Positions 55,950 to 63,961 of a DNA stretch of 64,000 nt are shown piece by piece (positions within the stretch are counted from its first letter, which is position 1; each line of letters opens with the position of its first letter). Under the pieces are notes generated by a model that was given only the letters and a program-made list of their open reading frames with translations, was not told where the DNA came from and made no database searches. The DNA is taken from positions 56,656 to 120,655 of the forward strand of contig JADBXZ010000003.1 of the NCBI GenBank assembly GCA_020403265.1. The letters are read 5' to 3'. The stretch comes from Bacteroidota bacterium. Lineage in GTDB: Bacteria; Bacteroidota; Bacteroidia; B-17B0; Aurantibacillaceae. The translations under genes were made by a program, and so were the position numbers.

Positions 55950-56696
55950 ATGAAACGTTTATTGGTGTTATTCCTATTTGTTGCGGGAATACAAGCGAAT
56001 GCTCAGGTTCAACCGGCAGAATTGTTGAATGGTAAACCATACATTGAAGTAACCGGCACCAGTGAAACGGAAATTACACCAGACGAGATTTATGTTGTTA
56101 TTACCTTGCAAGAGCGTGCAGAAAACAAGGAGAAACTGAACATTGAAAAGCAAGAGGAAACCTTGAAAAACAACCTAAAGGAATTGGGAATAGACTTAAG
56201 TAACTTAACGCTTAACAACGCTAATTCAGATTATCGAAAAGTAAAATCGTTAGGCAAAGATGTAATTATCTCTAAATCTTATACCTTAAAAATTGCACAG
56301 GCAGAGATGTTGAGCAAAGTATACGAGAAGTTGGACAAGATGAATGCTTTTGATGCTTACATCTCTAAATTGAGCCATTCAAAAATTACCGAATACCAAA
56401 AGGAAAACAGATTGAAGGCCATTAAAGCAGCTAAGGATAAAGCAGAGTATTTATTAGTAGCTATCGGTAAACAAGCCGGGCAGCCTTTGCAGGTAATTGA
56501 AGCAGATAATTCTGTTCAAAACACACCTTATAGTTATTACAACAATTATTATTACCGAGGCGGTAGAGTAGGCAATGCCGTTCAATCCTACAATTCAGCT
56601 AATTCGGTTTCAGAGGGCGGCACGGGTAATGATGACATCTCCATCAAAAAAATAAAGGTAGTGAGCAGCTTTTTGGTGAAGTACGAAATCAAGTAG
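55950..56696 (+). CDS. SIMPL-domain (DUF541) periplasmic protein
   Basis: A 248-aa secreted protein with signal peptide MKRLLVLFLFVAGIQANA. The mature part is a SIMPL/DUF541 domain: YIEVTGTSETEITPDEIYVV, LKELGIDLSNLTL, AKDKAEYLLVAIGKQAGQP and ISIKKIKVVSSFLVKYEIK. Members of the family form oligomers in the periplasm and are often linked to stress tolerance. A low-complexity Tyr/Asn stretch (SYYNNYYYRGGR) sits before the last strand. It starts 12 bases after ftsH, so it belongs to the same unit. Confidence 0.88.
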   Translation: MKRLLVLFLFVAGIQANAQVQPAELLNGKPYIEVTGTSETEITPDEIYVVITLQERAENKEKLNIEKQEETLKNNLKELGIDLSNLTLNNANSDYRKVKSLGKDVIISKSYTLKIAQAEMLSKVYEKLDKMNAFDAYISKLSHSKITEYQKENRLKAIKAAKDKAEYLLVAIGKQAGQPLQVIEADNSVQNTPYSYYNNYYYRGGRVGNAVQSYNSANSVSEGGTGNDDISIKKIKVVSSFLVKYEIK

Positions 56697-56700
56697 GCAA

Positions 56701-56882
56701 TTACTCCGGTTTTATATCATCAAAAAATAATTTAAAATTACTCAAGGGCATTTGCTGATTTAAATACGTAAACGTTGCTGTGAATGGATTAATTTCTACC
56801 TCGTAAACTTTGGCACCATTCGGAAAAATTTTAAACCCATTTTGTTCATTTGGTTTTCCGAATGAATAAAATGGGATTAAAC
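56701..56882 (-). pseudogene. 3' remnant of an unidentified gene
   Basis: The minus strand carries an open stretch that ends NPFTATFTYLNQQMPLSNFK then LFFDDIKPE and a stop, preceded by FGKPNEQNGFKIFPNGAKVY. It has coding character but no start, and an in-frame stop lies just upstream. I do not recognise the family. It lies tail to tail with the SIMPL gene and looks like the end of a gene cut by the repeat insertion that follows. Confidence 0.45.
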
Positions 56883-56888
56883 CCTAAA

Positions 56889-57060
56889 CAGACAATTGAA
56901 TGCACCCAACTGTCTGCGATGTAAGTGTTTGTAGCGTTTCAAGCTTACAAGTATAGTTAGAAACGCTAACAAACACTAAATCGGAGCCTGTCCTGACCTT
57001 TGGTCAGGAATTACTGCAATAAGACAGATAGTTCGTCAATACAATTGACTTCTACTATCT
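56889..57060. repeat. Run of four consecutive hairpins
   Basis: In order: CAGACA/TGTCTG (56889-56916); a 17-bp stem AGTGTTTGTAGCGTTTC against GAAACGCTAACAAACACT at 56924-56977; TCCTGACC-ttt-GGTCAGGA (56991-57009), perfect; and AGATAGT..GTCAAT/ATTGAC..ACTATCT (57026-57060). This is far denser than expected by chance. It could be DNA read as hairpins, such as REP or attC-like sites, or a structured RNA. Confidence 0.6.
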
Positions 57061-57172
57061 AATTGCGGTTAAACCTAAAGATAATTTAAAATAATTTTAA
57101 TGCGAAATGATGAATGTGTGTTTTAATCAAGTTTGAATTAAGCTGTGGGTATCCAAAATAGATAATATTTGC

Positions 57173-57323
57173 TATCTTTGATATAAGAAGCTAAATTAAT
57201 TAATCCCAAATTATGCATTAGAAGGCGAAGCATGAGCCGAACTAATTGTATTAGTAGGGTTTATCCCGATTTAGAAAATCACCCTTTGGGTTTCATGTAT
57301 TTCTGAACAAAGGGTTGATTTTC
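57173..57323 (+). ncRNA. Candidate small RNA with promoter and end hairpin
   Basis: TATCTTTG at 57173-57180 fits the -7 element. About 95 bases later a stem GAAAATC-ACCCTTTG against CAAAGGG-TTGATTTTC (57274-57323) could end or process a transcript of roughly 140 bases. No open frame of note is present. It could equally be the leader promoter for the downstream DUF5343 gene. I find no known RNA family. Confidence 0.35.
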
Positions 57324-57370
57324 TTACATCGTTTATTCATTTGGTTTTCCAAATGAATAAAATGGGTTAA

Positions 57371-57440
57371 TTGTAACCGCTTGTAAGGGTTTGTAAGTAT
57401 TTAAAAACGACTTTGTGGCGGGTATGAGGAGTTAGCAGTA
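57371..57440 (+). repeat. attC-like site at the left border of the first cassette
   Basis: TTGTAAC starts and GTTAGCAGTA ends this piece, and the arms ACCGCTTGTAAG and CTTTGTGGCGGGT pair partly. The GTTAGCAGTA box at 57431-57440 is the exact reverse complement of TACTGCTAAC at 58712-58721, beyond the Swt1 gene, so the two boxes frame one gene unit. It is less regular than the site at 58712. Confidence 0.5.
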
Positions 57441-57482
57441 ATTTTTAGACAGACAAAACATAAACAGACAAATAAGTAAAAC

Positions 57483-58118
57483 ATGGCATTACCAGAACAA
57501 TATCTATTAACGACAAAAAACCTTGACGCATTTTTGAATTCTTTGCTTAATGCTCAGGCACCGACAAAATTTACAAACAAATTCTTGGAGCAACTTGAAT
57601 TTAAAAGCACCAACGACAGACTTTTTATTGGAATGCTTAAGTTTTTAGGATTCATTGACGGATTGGGCAGTCCACAAGACAGGTATTTTAAATTTCTCGA
57701 TCAGACACAATCAAAATTTGTTTTAGCTGAAGCAATAAAAGAAGCATATGCCGACTTGTTTACAGTTAATGTAAAAGCAAATGAAATGACAGTTAATGAT
57801 GTTAAAAACAAACTCAAGACACTAACGCAAGGTTCTAAATCTGAAACTATAATTGGCTGTATGGCCAACACATTTACGGCATTATGCAAATATGCAGACT
57901 TTTCAAAGCAATCATCTAAAGAGGTAGTTGCGGTAAAAAATCAGGAACATGCAGCAGAAGAAATACCTCATACAAATGAGCATAAAATGACGCATGAGTT
58001 AATCAATAAAAAAATCACCACTGAAATGCACTATAATATACAAATACATTTACCTGAAACCAGAGACATAACTGTATATGATGCAATTTTTAAAAGCCTT
58101 AAGGAACATCTTCTATAA
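57483..58118 (+). CDS. DUF5343 protein, first gene of a two-gene cassette
   Basis: A 211-aa protein. The first 140 residues match DUF5343: MALPEQYLLTTKNLDAFLNS, PTKFTNKFLEQLEFKSTNDR, LFIGMLKFLGFIDG, KFVLAEAIKEAYADLF and GCMANTFTALCKYADFS. The compact helical fold resembles a winged or helical DNA-binding domain. The tail (MHYNIQIHLPETRDITVYDAIFKSLKEHLL) is a second short domain. The next gene, a Swt1-HEPN protein, starts three bases after the stop, so the two are produced together. By analogy with HEPN pairs it could be the antitoxin or sensor. Function is inference. Confidence 0.8.
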   Translation: MALPEQYLLTTKNLDAFLNSLLNAQAPTKFTNKFLEQLEFKSTNDRLFIGMLKFLGFIDGLGSPQDRYFKFLDQTQSKFVLAEAIKEAYADLFTVNVKANEMTVNDVKNKLKTLTQGSKSETIIGCMANTFTALCKYADFSKQSSKEVVAVKNQEHAAEEIPHTNEHKMTHELINKKITTEMHYNIQIHLPETRDITVYDAIFKSLKEHLL

Positions 58119-58121
58119 CTC

Positions 58122-58706
58122 ATGGACAAGGATAAACTCTACTCTTTTGTTTTTAAGGGCATTCTCACCGAAGAAGCCTTAGATAAAACTGAAAGAATAA
58201 AAAAATCGAAATTTGGCAATGAGGACTTTAAAAAACTTCATGAAGCCTTAGGTATTGACGAACTTGATGAAGAGCATGTGATTAAGGCACAAAAGATGGC
58301 TATTGTGTATACTGCAATCTGCGCCTTTGAAAATACAGTTCGAGAATTCGTTTCTAAAAAACTATTGGAAAATAAAGGGGAGAATTGGTGGCAAGATTGC
58401 GTTTCTGAAAAAATACGAACAAAGGCTGAAAGCAGACGTGACGAAGAAAATAAAATTAGGTGGCACACTCCTCGGGGCGACAGTATTATTAATTACACCG
58501 AATTTGGAGACTTAATTTCAATCATTAGAAATGCCGACAACTGGGCTTATTTTGAACCACACATTAATTCAATTGAATGGGCAGACCAAATAATTAGGAC
58601 TTTAGAGAGGTCGAGAAATGTTATCATGCATAGCGGGGAATTAGTAAACCAGGACATTGAAAGAATTGGTATGTACATCCGGGACTGGATTAACCAAGTT
58701 GGATAA
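58122..58706 (+). CDS. Swt1-family HEPN protein, likely RNase partner
   Basis: A 194-aa protein. The N half is helical (EEALDKTERIKKSKFGNEDF); the second half has AFENTVREFVSKKLL, ENWWQDCV and RNVIMHSGEL. That last block holds the RxxxxH motif R-N-V-I-M-H typical of HEPN RNases, which cut RNA in toxin-antitoxin, CRISPR and abortive infection systems. IIRTLERSRNVIMHS matches Swt1-type HEPN. The preceding DUF5343 gene is nearly fused to it. I infer a defence or toxin pair carried as one mobile gene unit. No in-frame loss is visible. Confidence 0.82.
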   Translation: MDKDKLYSFVFKGILTEEALDKTERIKKSKFGNEDFKKLHEALGIDELDEEHVIKAQKMAIVYTAICAFENTVREFVSKKLLENKGENWWQDCVSEKIRTKAESRRDEENKIRWHTPRGDSIINYTEFGDLISIIRNADNWAYFEPHINSIEWADQIIRTLERSRNVIMHSGELVNQDIERIGMYIRDWINQVG

Positions 58707-58711
58707 AAAAC

Positions 58712-58848
58712 TACTGCTAACACGGGTTTTGCGTTAGTGGGCGGACAGTGCGAATAAAAACATTTGAGCAATTAATAAACTTTGGTGCTGGCAGACAGTT
58801 TACGGTTTCAAAAGCCCACCAACGCAAAGCCCGAAACCGTTATATGCC
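58712..58848 (+). repeat. attC-like recombination site after the Swt1 gene
   Basis: The left box TACTGCTAAC and right box GTTATATGCC enclose two 19-base arms, GGGTTTTGCGTTAGTGGGC (58724-58742) and GCCCACCAACGCAAAGCCC (58814-58832), pairing at 17 of 19 positions with two G-T pairs. Unpaired spacers (AC; GAAACC) separate the outer TAAC/GTTA boxes from the arms, and a 71-base loop lies inside. That is the layout of integron attC: outer R boxes, spacer, L boxes, variable loop. Total size about 137 bp is within the attC range. Confidence 0.65.
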
Positions 58849-58864
58849 ATATTAAAGGACAACA

Positions 58865-59641
58865 ATGCAAAAAATCGACATTAAAGACTTTTCAAGAAAA
58901 TTTATTGACGCCTTTGACTTTTTAACTAAAAAATACAATTTCAAAATCTCAGAGCATAAAGAAAATTCTTTAAAAAGTGATAATTCATTTATTCATAAAA
59001 TCATTTATACAAACTCAGAAACTAAAAGAATTATAGAATTCGTTTTTATTGCAGAAGATTATAAAACTCACATGTTTTGCAGAATTGCAGACACTTATGT
59101 AAAAAGAATTAACGAACACGACGAAATACCGACCTACACTGACTTTGCAAACTGTTTAAAAATTGACGACCTGAATGACTTAATTGAGGTGAAATACAAT
59201 TATCTCGAAACACAGGAATATCCTATAAATTATATAGATCGAGTTCAGTTTATTCTTTATCATTTAGAAAACATTTTTACTAAAAACTATTGGCCGACTA
59301 TAGCCGAAATTGAAGACATACAACAAAAAAATAAAGGCTTTGTTTCAGTTGGAAAACAAAATGTCCCTTACATTAGTTTAATTAAAAATGAATTAAAAGA
59401 ATTAGTAAATGCTGGTTATGAAATTGTCTTTGACGAAACACAAATCCCTCCTTATGAGCAGTCTTTTATGGGCCCGTCGATTAAATATTATAACCATACA
59501 CGAAAATTACAAATTGACATAACCTTTCAAACAAGAGACCAAGAATTTTATGTATCCACTAATAGGAGCAAGAACTATTTTTATGGTATAGCGACTAAAG
59601 ATGACTATTTGAAATTAAAGAATAAGATATTAAATGAATAG
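58865..59641 (+). CDS. Cassette-borne protein of unknown function, 258 aa
   Basis: The ATG lies 17 bases after the GTTATATGCC box and the stop is six bases before GGCATATAAC, so the gene fills its unit closely. The protein is hydrophilic and helical at both ends; a central block reads FILYHLENIFTKNYWPTIAE and the C half carries VPYISLIKNELKELVNAGYE and KLQIDITFQTRDQEFYVSTN. I recognise no family, signal peptide or membrane segment. It could be a cytosolic accessory protein, as usual for genes in cassette arrays. Confidence 0.7.
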   Translation: MQKIDIKDFSRKFIDAFDFLTKKYNFKISEHKENSLKSDNSFIHKIIYTNSETKRIIEFVFIAEDYKTHMFCRIADTYVKRINEHDEIPTYTDFANCLKIDDLNDLIEVKYNYLETQEYPINYIDRVQFILYHLENIFTKNYWPTIAEIEDIQQKNKGFVSVGKQNVPYISLIKNELKELVNAGYEIVFDETQIPPYEQSFMGPSIKYYNHTRKLQIDITFQTRDQEFYVSTNRSKNYFYGIATKDDYLKLKNKILNE

Positions 59642-59647
59642 AAATAC

Positions 59648-59696
59648 GGCATATAACACCAAGCCCCACCGCTGCCGCACGAATCCTTTCGTGTGG
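59648..59696 (+). repeat. Left half of an attC-like site, right half lost
   Basis: GGCATATAAC at 59648-59657 is the exact reverse complement of GTTATATGCC at 58839-58848, at the left of the same gene. After it comes CCGCACGAA-tcct-TTCGTGTGG, a nine-bp hairpin (59675-59696). The matching right arm is absent and a transposase fragment follows, so the site seems cut by insertion. Confidence 0.5.
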
Positions 59697-59714
59697 TAAG
59701 TAAAACTATGTTTT

Positions 59715-59981
59715 TCATCTTGCAACAATAATGTTATCTAACAATCCTTTTACGCCTGAATAATCTATTGCACTGCTGTAACTATAATCTTCTGCTCTAA
59801 AAACCAAATCAGCCTCAACAGGATTTTGATGCACATAATTTATTTTTTCATTAATAACTTTATTACTCCAAAGTTCTATTGGTTTATTGTCATGCCTCCA
59901 AAATTGTTGATGCTTAACATTTAAAGTGTTTTCAGCAGCTTTTTTAAAAGTATTAATTAGGATTTCTTTTCTGCTTTCTTT
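59715..59981 (-). pseudogene. RAYT/IS200-like transposase, C-terminal remnant
   Basis: The minus strand reads KHQQFWRHDNKPIELWSNKV, INEKINYVHQNPVEADLVF and YSYSSAIDYSGVKGLLDNII, then AR and TGA. This is the C-terminal part of REP-associated tyrosine transposases. An in-frame TGA at 59982-59984 stops the frame to the left, and the HUH part with the catalytic Tyr is missing. The rest of the gap to the next gene (59985-60160) holds no other coding signal I trust. Confidence 0.85.
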
Positions 59982-60160
59982 TCAAATAATAAAAGAGTCT
60001 ACTTTTAAGTTGTACTTAAAATGGGGAGCCTACAACACGAAAACGTCAGGTTGTGATAAAACTAAAATGAAATGACTGAGAATCGCATAAACGAAAATTG
60101 TTTCGGGTTGGTATCCGAATAAAAAAATGTGTAATTTAGTTTTTTCACAGGCTGCAGTTA

Positions 60161-60628
60161 TTGGCAATTTTACAGACAGTGACAAAAACTGAAATATTTA
60201 CATCTCTAAAAAAAGGACTTCGCATCGGCAAAAATGGCGAGACTATTAAATGGTTGACTCCGTTGACAGAACTAGAAAAGTATTGTGAAGCATACAGTCA
60301 AACAGACAATAAACCAACTCATATCTATTTTGGACAAAAAGAAATAATTCCAGGAGTGACCTTAGGTTTGTATACGCCATTTGACACATTCAGAAACAAC
60401 AACCATCGACCCAATTTATTTCACGTTGGTCAAAATCTAAGTGAAACTTCAGTAACCAATCTTGTAACAACCCTAACAAATATGCTTGGACAAGCAGACG
60501 AGCAAGATGAAACTTATGGCATTTTCAGAAAATGGAAAGATCAAGACATCGAAATTTGCATTTTCCCAAGATCACATCATGGTTCCGACTGGAGTGCAAT
60601 TACAATTGAAATAAAAAACTGCTTATAA
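60161..60628 (+). CDS. Cassette-borne protein of unknown function, 155 aa
   Basis: A compact soluble protein that begins about four bases after a GTTATTGG box and ends just before TTATAAC. The first TTG (60161) overlaps the box; a GTG at 60179 (VTKTEIFTSLKKGLRIGKNG) may be the true start. Notable text includes FGQKEIIPGVTLGLYTPFDT, FHVGQNLSETSVTNLVTTLT and IEICIFPRSHHGSDWSAITI. No family is recognised. The gene fits the cassette pattern of one short ORF closely flanked by boxes. Confidence 0.65.
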   Translation: MAILQTVTKTEIFTSLKKGLRIGKNGETIKWLTPLTELEKYCEAYSQTDNKPTHIYFGQKEIIPGVTLGLYTPFDTFRNNNHRPNLFHVGQNLSETSVTNLVTTLTNMLGQADEQDETYGIFRKWKDQDIEICIFPRSHHGSDWSAITIEIKNCL

Positions 60629-60684
60629 CAGCTAGCAATCCCAATATGCACAGACGAGGTAATAACTTTTGCAAGTAGTTAGAT
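60623..60684 (+). repeat. attC-like site at the right end of the array
   Basis: TTATAAC (60623-60629) and GTTAGAT (60678-60684) lie 62 bases apart, with GCAA and TTGC as inner arms. GTTAGAT is an exact match to the attC core GTTRRRY. The site is shorter and less perfect than the one at 58712. Confidence 0.45.
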
Positions 60685-60752
60685 AGGCCGTTTTTCAAAT
60701 TTAAAAAAAATTAAGGTCCGAGTTTATGATATTTTAATTACAAGCAAATCAT

Positions 60753-60760
60753 TATATTTG
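60753..60760 (+). promoter_or_regulatory. Promoter of the secreted 338-aa protein (-7 element TATATTTG)
   Basis: TATATTTG fits TAnnTTTG and lies 19 bases before the ATG at 60780. It is outside the cassette units, so this gene has its own promoter. Confidence 0.5.
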
Positions 60761-60779
60761 TTAATATAAATTTGATTAG

Positions 60780-61796
60780 ATGGGAAATAAATTCATTAAA
60801 ATAGCTTTAGTAACAGTAATACATTTTTCTGTTATTCATTTATTTGGACAAACAAGCATTAAATTTTTAGATCAATCTTGTTCTGAAAATTGCAATGCCA
60901 TAAAGGGGATTAATAATTTTAAGAACCAAGCTTCATACATTAACTTCAACATTGAAGGGATTAAAAAAATAGAATTAAGAGCGACTGAAATCCTGATGGT
61001 TAAATTTAAATTTTTTGAAGAAACAAGTTCTTTCGAAGAGTTAACGGTTATTGCTAAACAAAACGAACAGGGCACTATTGTTGGAGAAAGTATTTTAGTG
61101 CCTGCCACTACTGATGCCGATTTAAAAGTCAATACAATTTTTAACAATGAATTTAATAAAAGATTACTCGAAAAAATTAAAAGTTTATCAGGTGCGAGTA
61201 TTAAACTTCACATTGAAAAGTACTCCATTTTGGTATATGATATTTTGAAAAAACGTTTTGTTACATTGGATTATGGCGTTCAGCAAGAAGACCAGGAACG
61301 ATTTAAACAATTTATAAATGTTGGCGCCTCTTATGATTTAAATAAATATCCGTCAGCTAAATTCCAGTACGAAGCAACTTATCCGTATGACGAGATTAGC
61401 AATAAATTAGAATCAGCCATCAAAGCTAAAAGTGATGCCTTGTATAATGAATTGGCAAATAAAACAAGTGCGCCAAAAGAGTATACGTTAAATGATTTTG
61501 ATGGGATTAGTGGTGAAATAACCAGAGATATTGCTTCAAAAATATTGACGGATTATTTTAAAAATAATAACTATTCGGTATCTAAAATTAGTAAGAAAAG
61601 TACTCAAGTTTTCGTTGAGAAGGGTGCTAACGAAATACCAAAATATAAATGGTTTTACATCTTTGTATTACTAAAAGATAATTCGGGTAAATGTGGGTAT
61701 GCCCCGGTAACAATGAAAGCTGACTATCAAGGAGCCAGTAAATATGGTAACTGGCGAGTAGATACATACAAATGGACGACCTGCCCATGTGAATAA
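60780..61796 (+). CDS. Hypothetical secreted protein, 338 aa
   Basis: A signal peptide (KFIKIALVTVIHFSVIHLFG) is followed by a mature part with two repeated Cys near its start (DQSCSENCNAIKG) and two at its end (TTCPCE). Residues about 40-140 are beta-rich (IEGIKKIELRATEILMVKFK), and the second half has helices (EISNKLESAIKAKSDALYNE) and a C-terminal YAPVTMKADYQGASKYGNWR block. I recognise no family. It probably acts in the periplasm or outside. After it come 254 bases without features. Confidence 0.75.
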   Translation: MGNKFIKIALVTVIHFSVIHLFGQTSIKFLDQSCSENCNAIKGINNFKNQASYINFNIEGIKKIELRATEILMVKFKFFEETSSFEELTVIAKQNEQGTIVGESILVPATTDADLKVNTIFNNEFNKRLLEKIKSLSGASIKLHIEKYSILVYDILKKRFVTLDYGVQQEDQERFKQFINVGASYDLNKYPSAKFQYEATYPYDEISNKLESAIKAKSDALYNELANKTSAPKEYTLNDFDGISGEITRDIASKILTDYFKNNNYSVSKISKKSTQVFVEKGANEIPKYKWFYIFVLLKDNSGKCGYAPVTMKADYQGASKYGNWRVDTYKWTTCPCE

Positions 61797-62050
61797 ATAA
61801 ATGGAATTTTAAGACAAAAGTTTTTTAGGTATTACACAGTTTGGCGGTATCAAAATTTACGGCGATTACAAACTTTTGTTGATCACATTTTGTGAATTTA
61901 TGCTATTAGCAAGCGCTAAAGTACAGAAATGAATCGATGCTATTACCATATTACGAACTAAATTTATTCTATTCACTTGCCATTTGATTTTTGAAATCAA
62001 CCATATGAGGGATTGTAAATTTTTCTTGTTAAATTCACAAAAAATCCACC

Positions 62051-62914
62051 ATGATTATTTATAATCCAAAAGACTGGTTAAAACTTATTTTTCAGTTTCA
62101 TAAAAGTGACACGATTCGAAGATTGTTTCCTGTTCTTTTATTTATAGGTGTTTACGCCTGGATTGTTGTGTATGCTGAGTTACATTTTTTAAACATCAAA
62201 AGTAAGAATCCAACTGTAATGCATTCTATATTGGGCTTTGTTTTATCCATGCTGTTGGTGTTTAGAACCAATTCGGCTTACGATAGATGGTGGGAAGGAC
62301 GAAAATTATGGGGTAGTTTTGTAAATAACACAAGAAATTTAAGCTTAAAATTAGCCTCGCTTGTTAAAGACCAACATGAAAAGCATGAATTTAGATTATT
62401 AATTACTAACTATGTTTACGCAACCAAAAATCATTTGCGCGAGAAATTTGTTCCAAATGAGTTTGAAGTAACCGGCGATCTTAGTCATGCGATTATAACA
62501 GATGCTGTTCACAAACCTAATAGCATTGCCAAAGTAATTTATGAAAAGATTTTTAAATTGAATAGTGAAGGGAAAATTAGCGATATGCAGTTAAATATGT
62601 TAAATGAAGAAATCAAATCATTAACGGATAATTGTGGTGCATGTGAACGAATCAGGTCAACGCCAATACCTTATTCTTATAACATATTTTTAAAAAAAAT
62701 TATTTTTATTTACATCATTTCCTTACCTATTTTTTTTGGTGTCGAATTTGGTTATAGTACTGTGCCAATAACGGTAATTGTATTGTATGTATTTGCAAGT
62801 ATTGAATTAATTGCAGAAGAAATTGAAGATCCATTTGGGGAGGATGATAATGATTTGCCATTAGATAATATTTGTGGAATAATTAAAGCCAATCTGCATG
62901 AAATTATGAAATAA
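62051..62914 (+). CDS. Bestrophin-like anion channel (UPF0187)
   Basis: A 287-aa membrane protein. The N-terminal helices include RRLFPVLLFIGVYAWIVVYA, then HSILGFVLSMLLVFRTNSAY, DRWWEGRKLWGS (the conserved RWWEGR signature), and a C-terminal pair IIFIYIISLPIFFGVEFGYS and VPITVIVLYVFASIELIAEE. The terminal acidic stretch EEIEDPFGEDDNDLPLD is the bestrophin calcium-clasp-like region. Prokaryotic members conduct chloride or sodium. It stands alone. Confidence 0.9.
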   Translation: MIIYNPKDWLKLIFQFHKSDTIRRLFPVLLFIGVYAWIVVYAELHFLNIKSKNPTVMHSILGFVLSMLLVFRTNSAYDRWWEGRKLWGSFVNNTRNLSLKLASLVKDQHEKHEFRLLITNYVYATKNHLREKFVPNEFEVTGDLSHAIITDAVHKPNSIAKVIYEKIFKLNSEGKISDMQLNMLNEEIKSLTDNCGACERIRSTPIPYSYNIFLKKIIFIYIISLPIFFGVEFGYSTVPITVIVLYVFASIELIAEEIEDPFGEDDNDLPLDNICGIIKANLHEIMK

Positions 62915-63130
62915 TTTACCGTTGTAGATTGAAACAAAAGCATTCAACAACCTTAATTAGATAAAATCTCTTAATTTCAGTATCTTGGCTAAATGTTTCA
63001 TATCACTAATATTAGCAGGTTTAGTCACTAGGTAAAGTAAGACCAATTGTTTTTTCAATTTTATTTATATATTCGTTGTAACTAATTCAGCATTTTGTCG
63101 TCCTATTAACTATAAACTACAACATTAATT

Positions 63131-63961
63131 ATGAAATACATTATTCTATTCCTTAGCTTGATTCAAATTTCCTTTGCTCAAACTAGTATTAAAGGCACAG
63201 TTATAGATAAAAAAACGAATGAGCCTATTCCCTTTTCCAGTGTTGGTATTATTGGTAAAACAATGGGTACCGTGAGTAACGAAAACGGGTATTTTGAGCT
63301 GGTAGTAAAGGAGATTAATGAAACGGACTCGCTTAAAATTTCAGCTATAGGTTACCAATCTAAAAGTTACACAGTTAAACAAGCCAAAAATTTTACTGCT
63401 GAAAAAATATACTTAAACGAAAGCGCCGTTCTTTTAAATGAAGTGGTAATTAAACCAAGCAAAACCATCACTAAGGTTTTAGGAAATAAAAATTACAATA
63501 AAAATATATCCTGTTCTTTTCAAGGGGTTGATAATAATTACAAAGGCGTGCAGGCTGCCATAAAAGCTAATAATAAAAAAGGACGAGTTGTTTGGATTGA
63601 GAATTTTAATTTCTTTATTTCAAAAAATGATGCCGCCGATTCTGCAATGTTTCGCTTAAATTTTTACAAGGAGGATAAGAATGGCATGCCCGGTGAAAAT
63701 ATTTTACGTCAACCAATTGTATTTAAAACCAAAGTTGAAAGAGGGGAGGTATCTGTTGATCTTAAAAAGTATAACATTAACACGAATGATGATTTTTTTA
63801 TTAGCCTTGAGTGCTTGAGTGACAATATCAATTCTAAAAATCTGGCTTTCTCGGGAGCGTTATTAGGACCATCCTATTTTAAATTAGCTACCTTTTCTTC
63901 TTGGGAAAAAATTATACCTATGGGTATTGATTTTAATGTGACGGTGACCTATCAGAAGTAG
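63131..63961 (+). CDS. CarboxypepD_reg-like-domain secreted protein
   Basis: A signal peptide (MKYIILFLSLIQISFAQ) precedes a CarboxypepD_reg-like domain (residues about 18-100): SIKGTVIDKKTNEPIPFSSV, GTVSNENGYFELVV, and SAIGYQSKSYTV, then VLLNEVVIKPSK, a plug-like segment of TonB-dependent receptors. The remaining 170 residues have no barrel and look soluble (FNFFISKNDAADSAMFRLNF). It is therefore not a complete receptor; it may be a surface or cell-wall protein. The window ends 39 bases after the stop. Confidence 0.82.
   Translation: MKYIILFLSLIQISFAQTSIKGTVIDKKTNEPIPFSSVGIIGKTMGTVSNENGYFELVVKEINETDSLKISAIGYQSKSYTVKQAKNFTAEKIYLNESAVLLNEVVIKPSKTITKVLGNKNYNKNISCSFQGVDNNYKGVQAAIKANNKKGRVVWIENFNFFISKNDAADSAMFRLNFYKEDKNGMPGENILRQPIVFKTKVERGEVSVDLKKYNINTNDDFFISLECLSDNINSKNLAFSGALLGPSYFKLATFSSWEKIIPMGIDFNVTVTYQK

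Larger units (their letters stand above)
56845..57370. repeat. 35-bp direct repeats flanking a hairpin-rich segment
   Basis: A 36-bp sequence at 56845-56880 (TTCATTTGGTTTTCCGAATG...) recurs at 57336-57370 with one substitution and one missing base. Each copy can also fold as TTCATTTGG-tttt-CCAAATGAA. The 455 bases between them carry four consecutive hairpins and a promoter-like site. The arrangement resembles a transposition or recombination scar. Confidence 0.75.
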
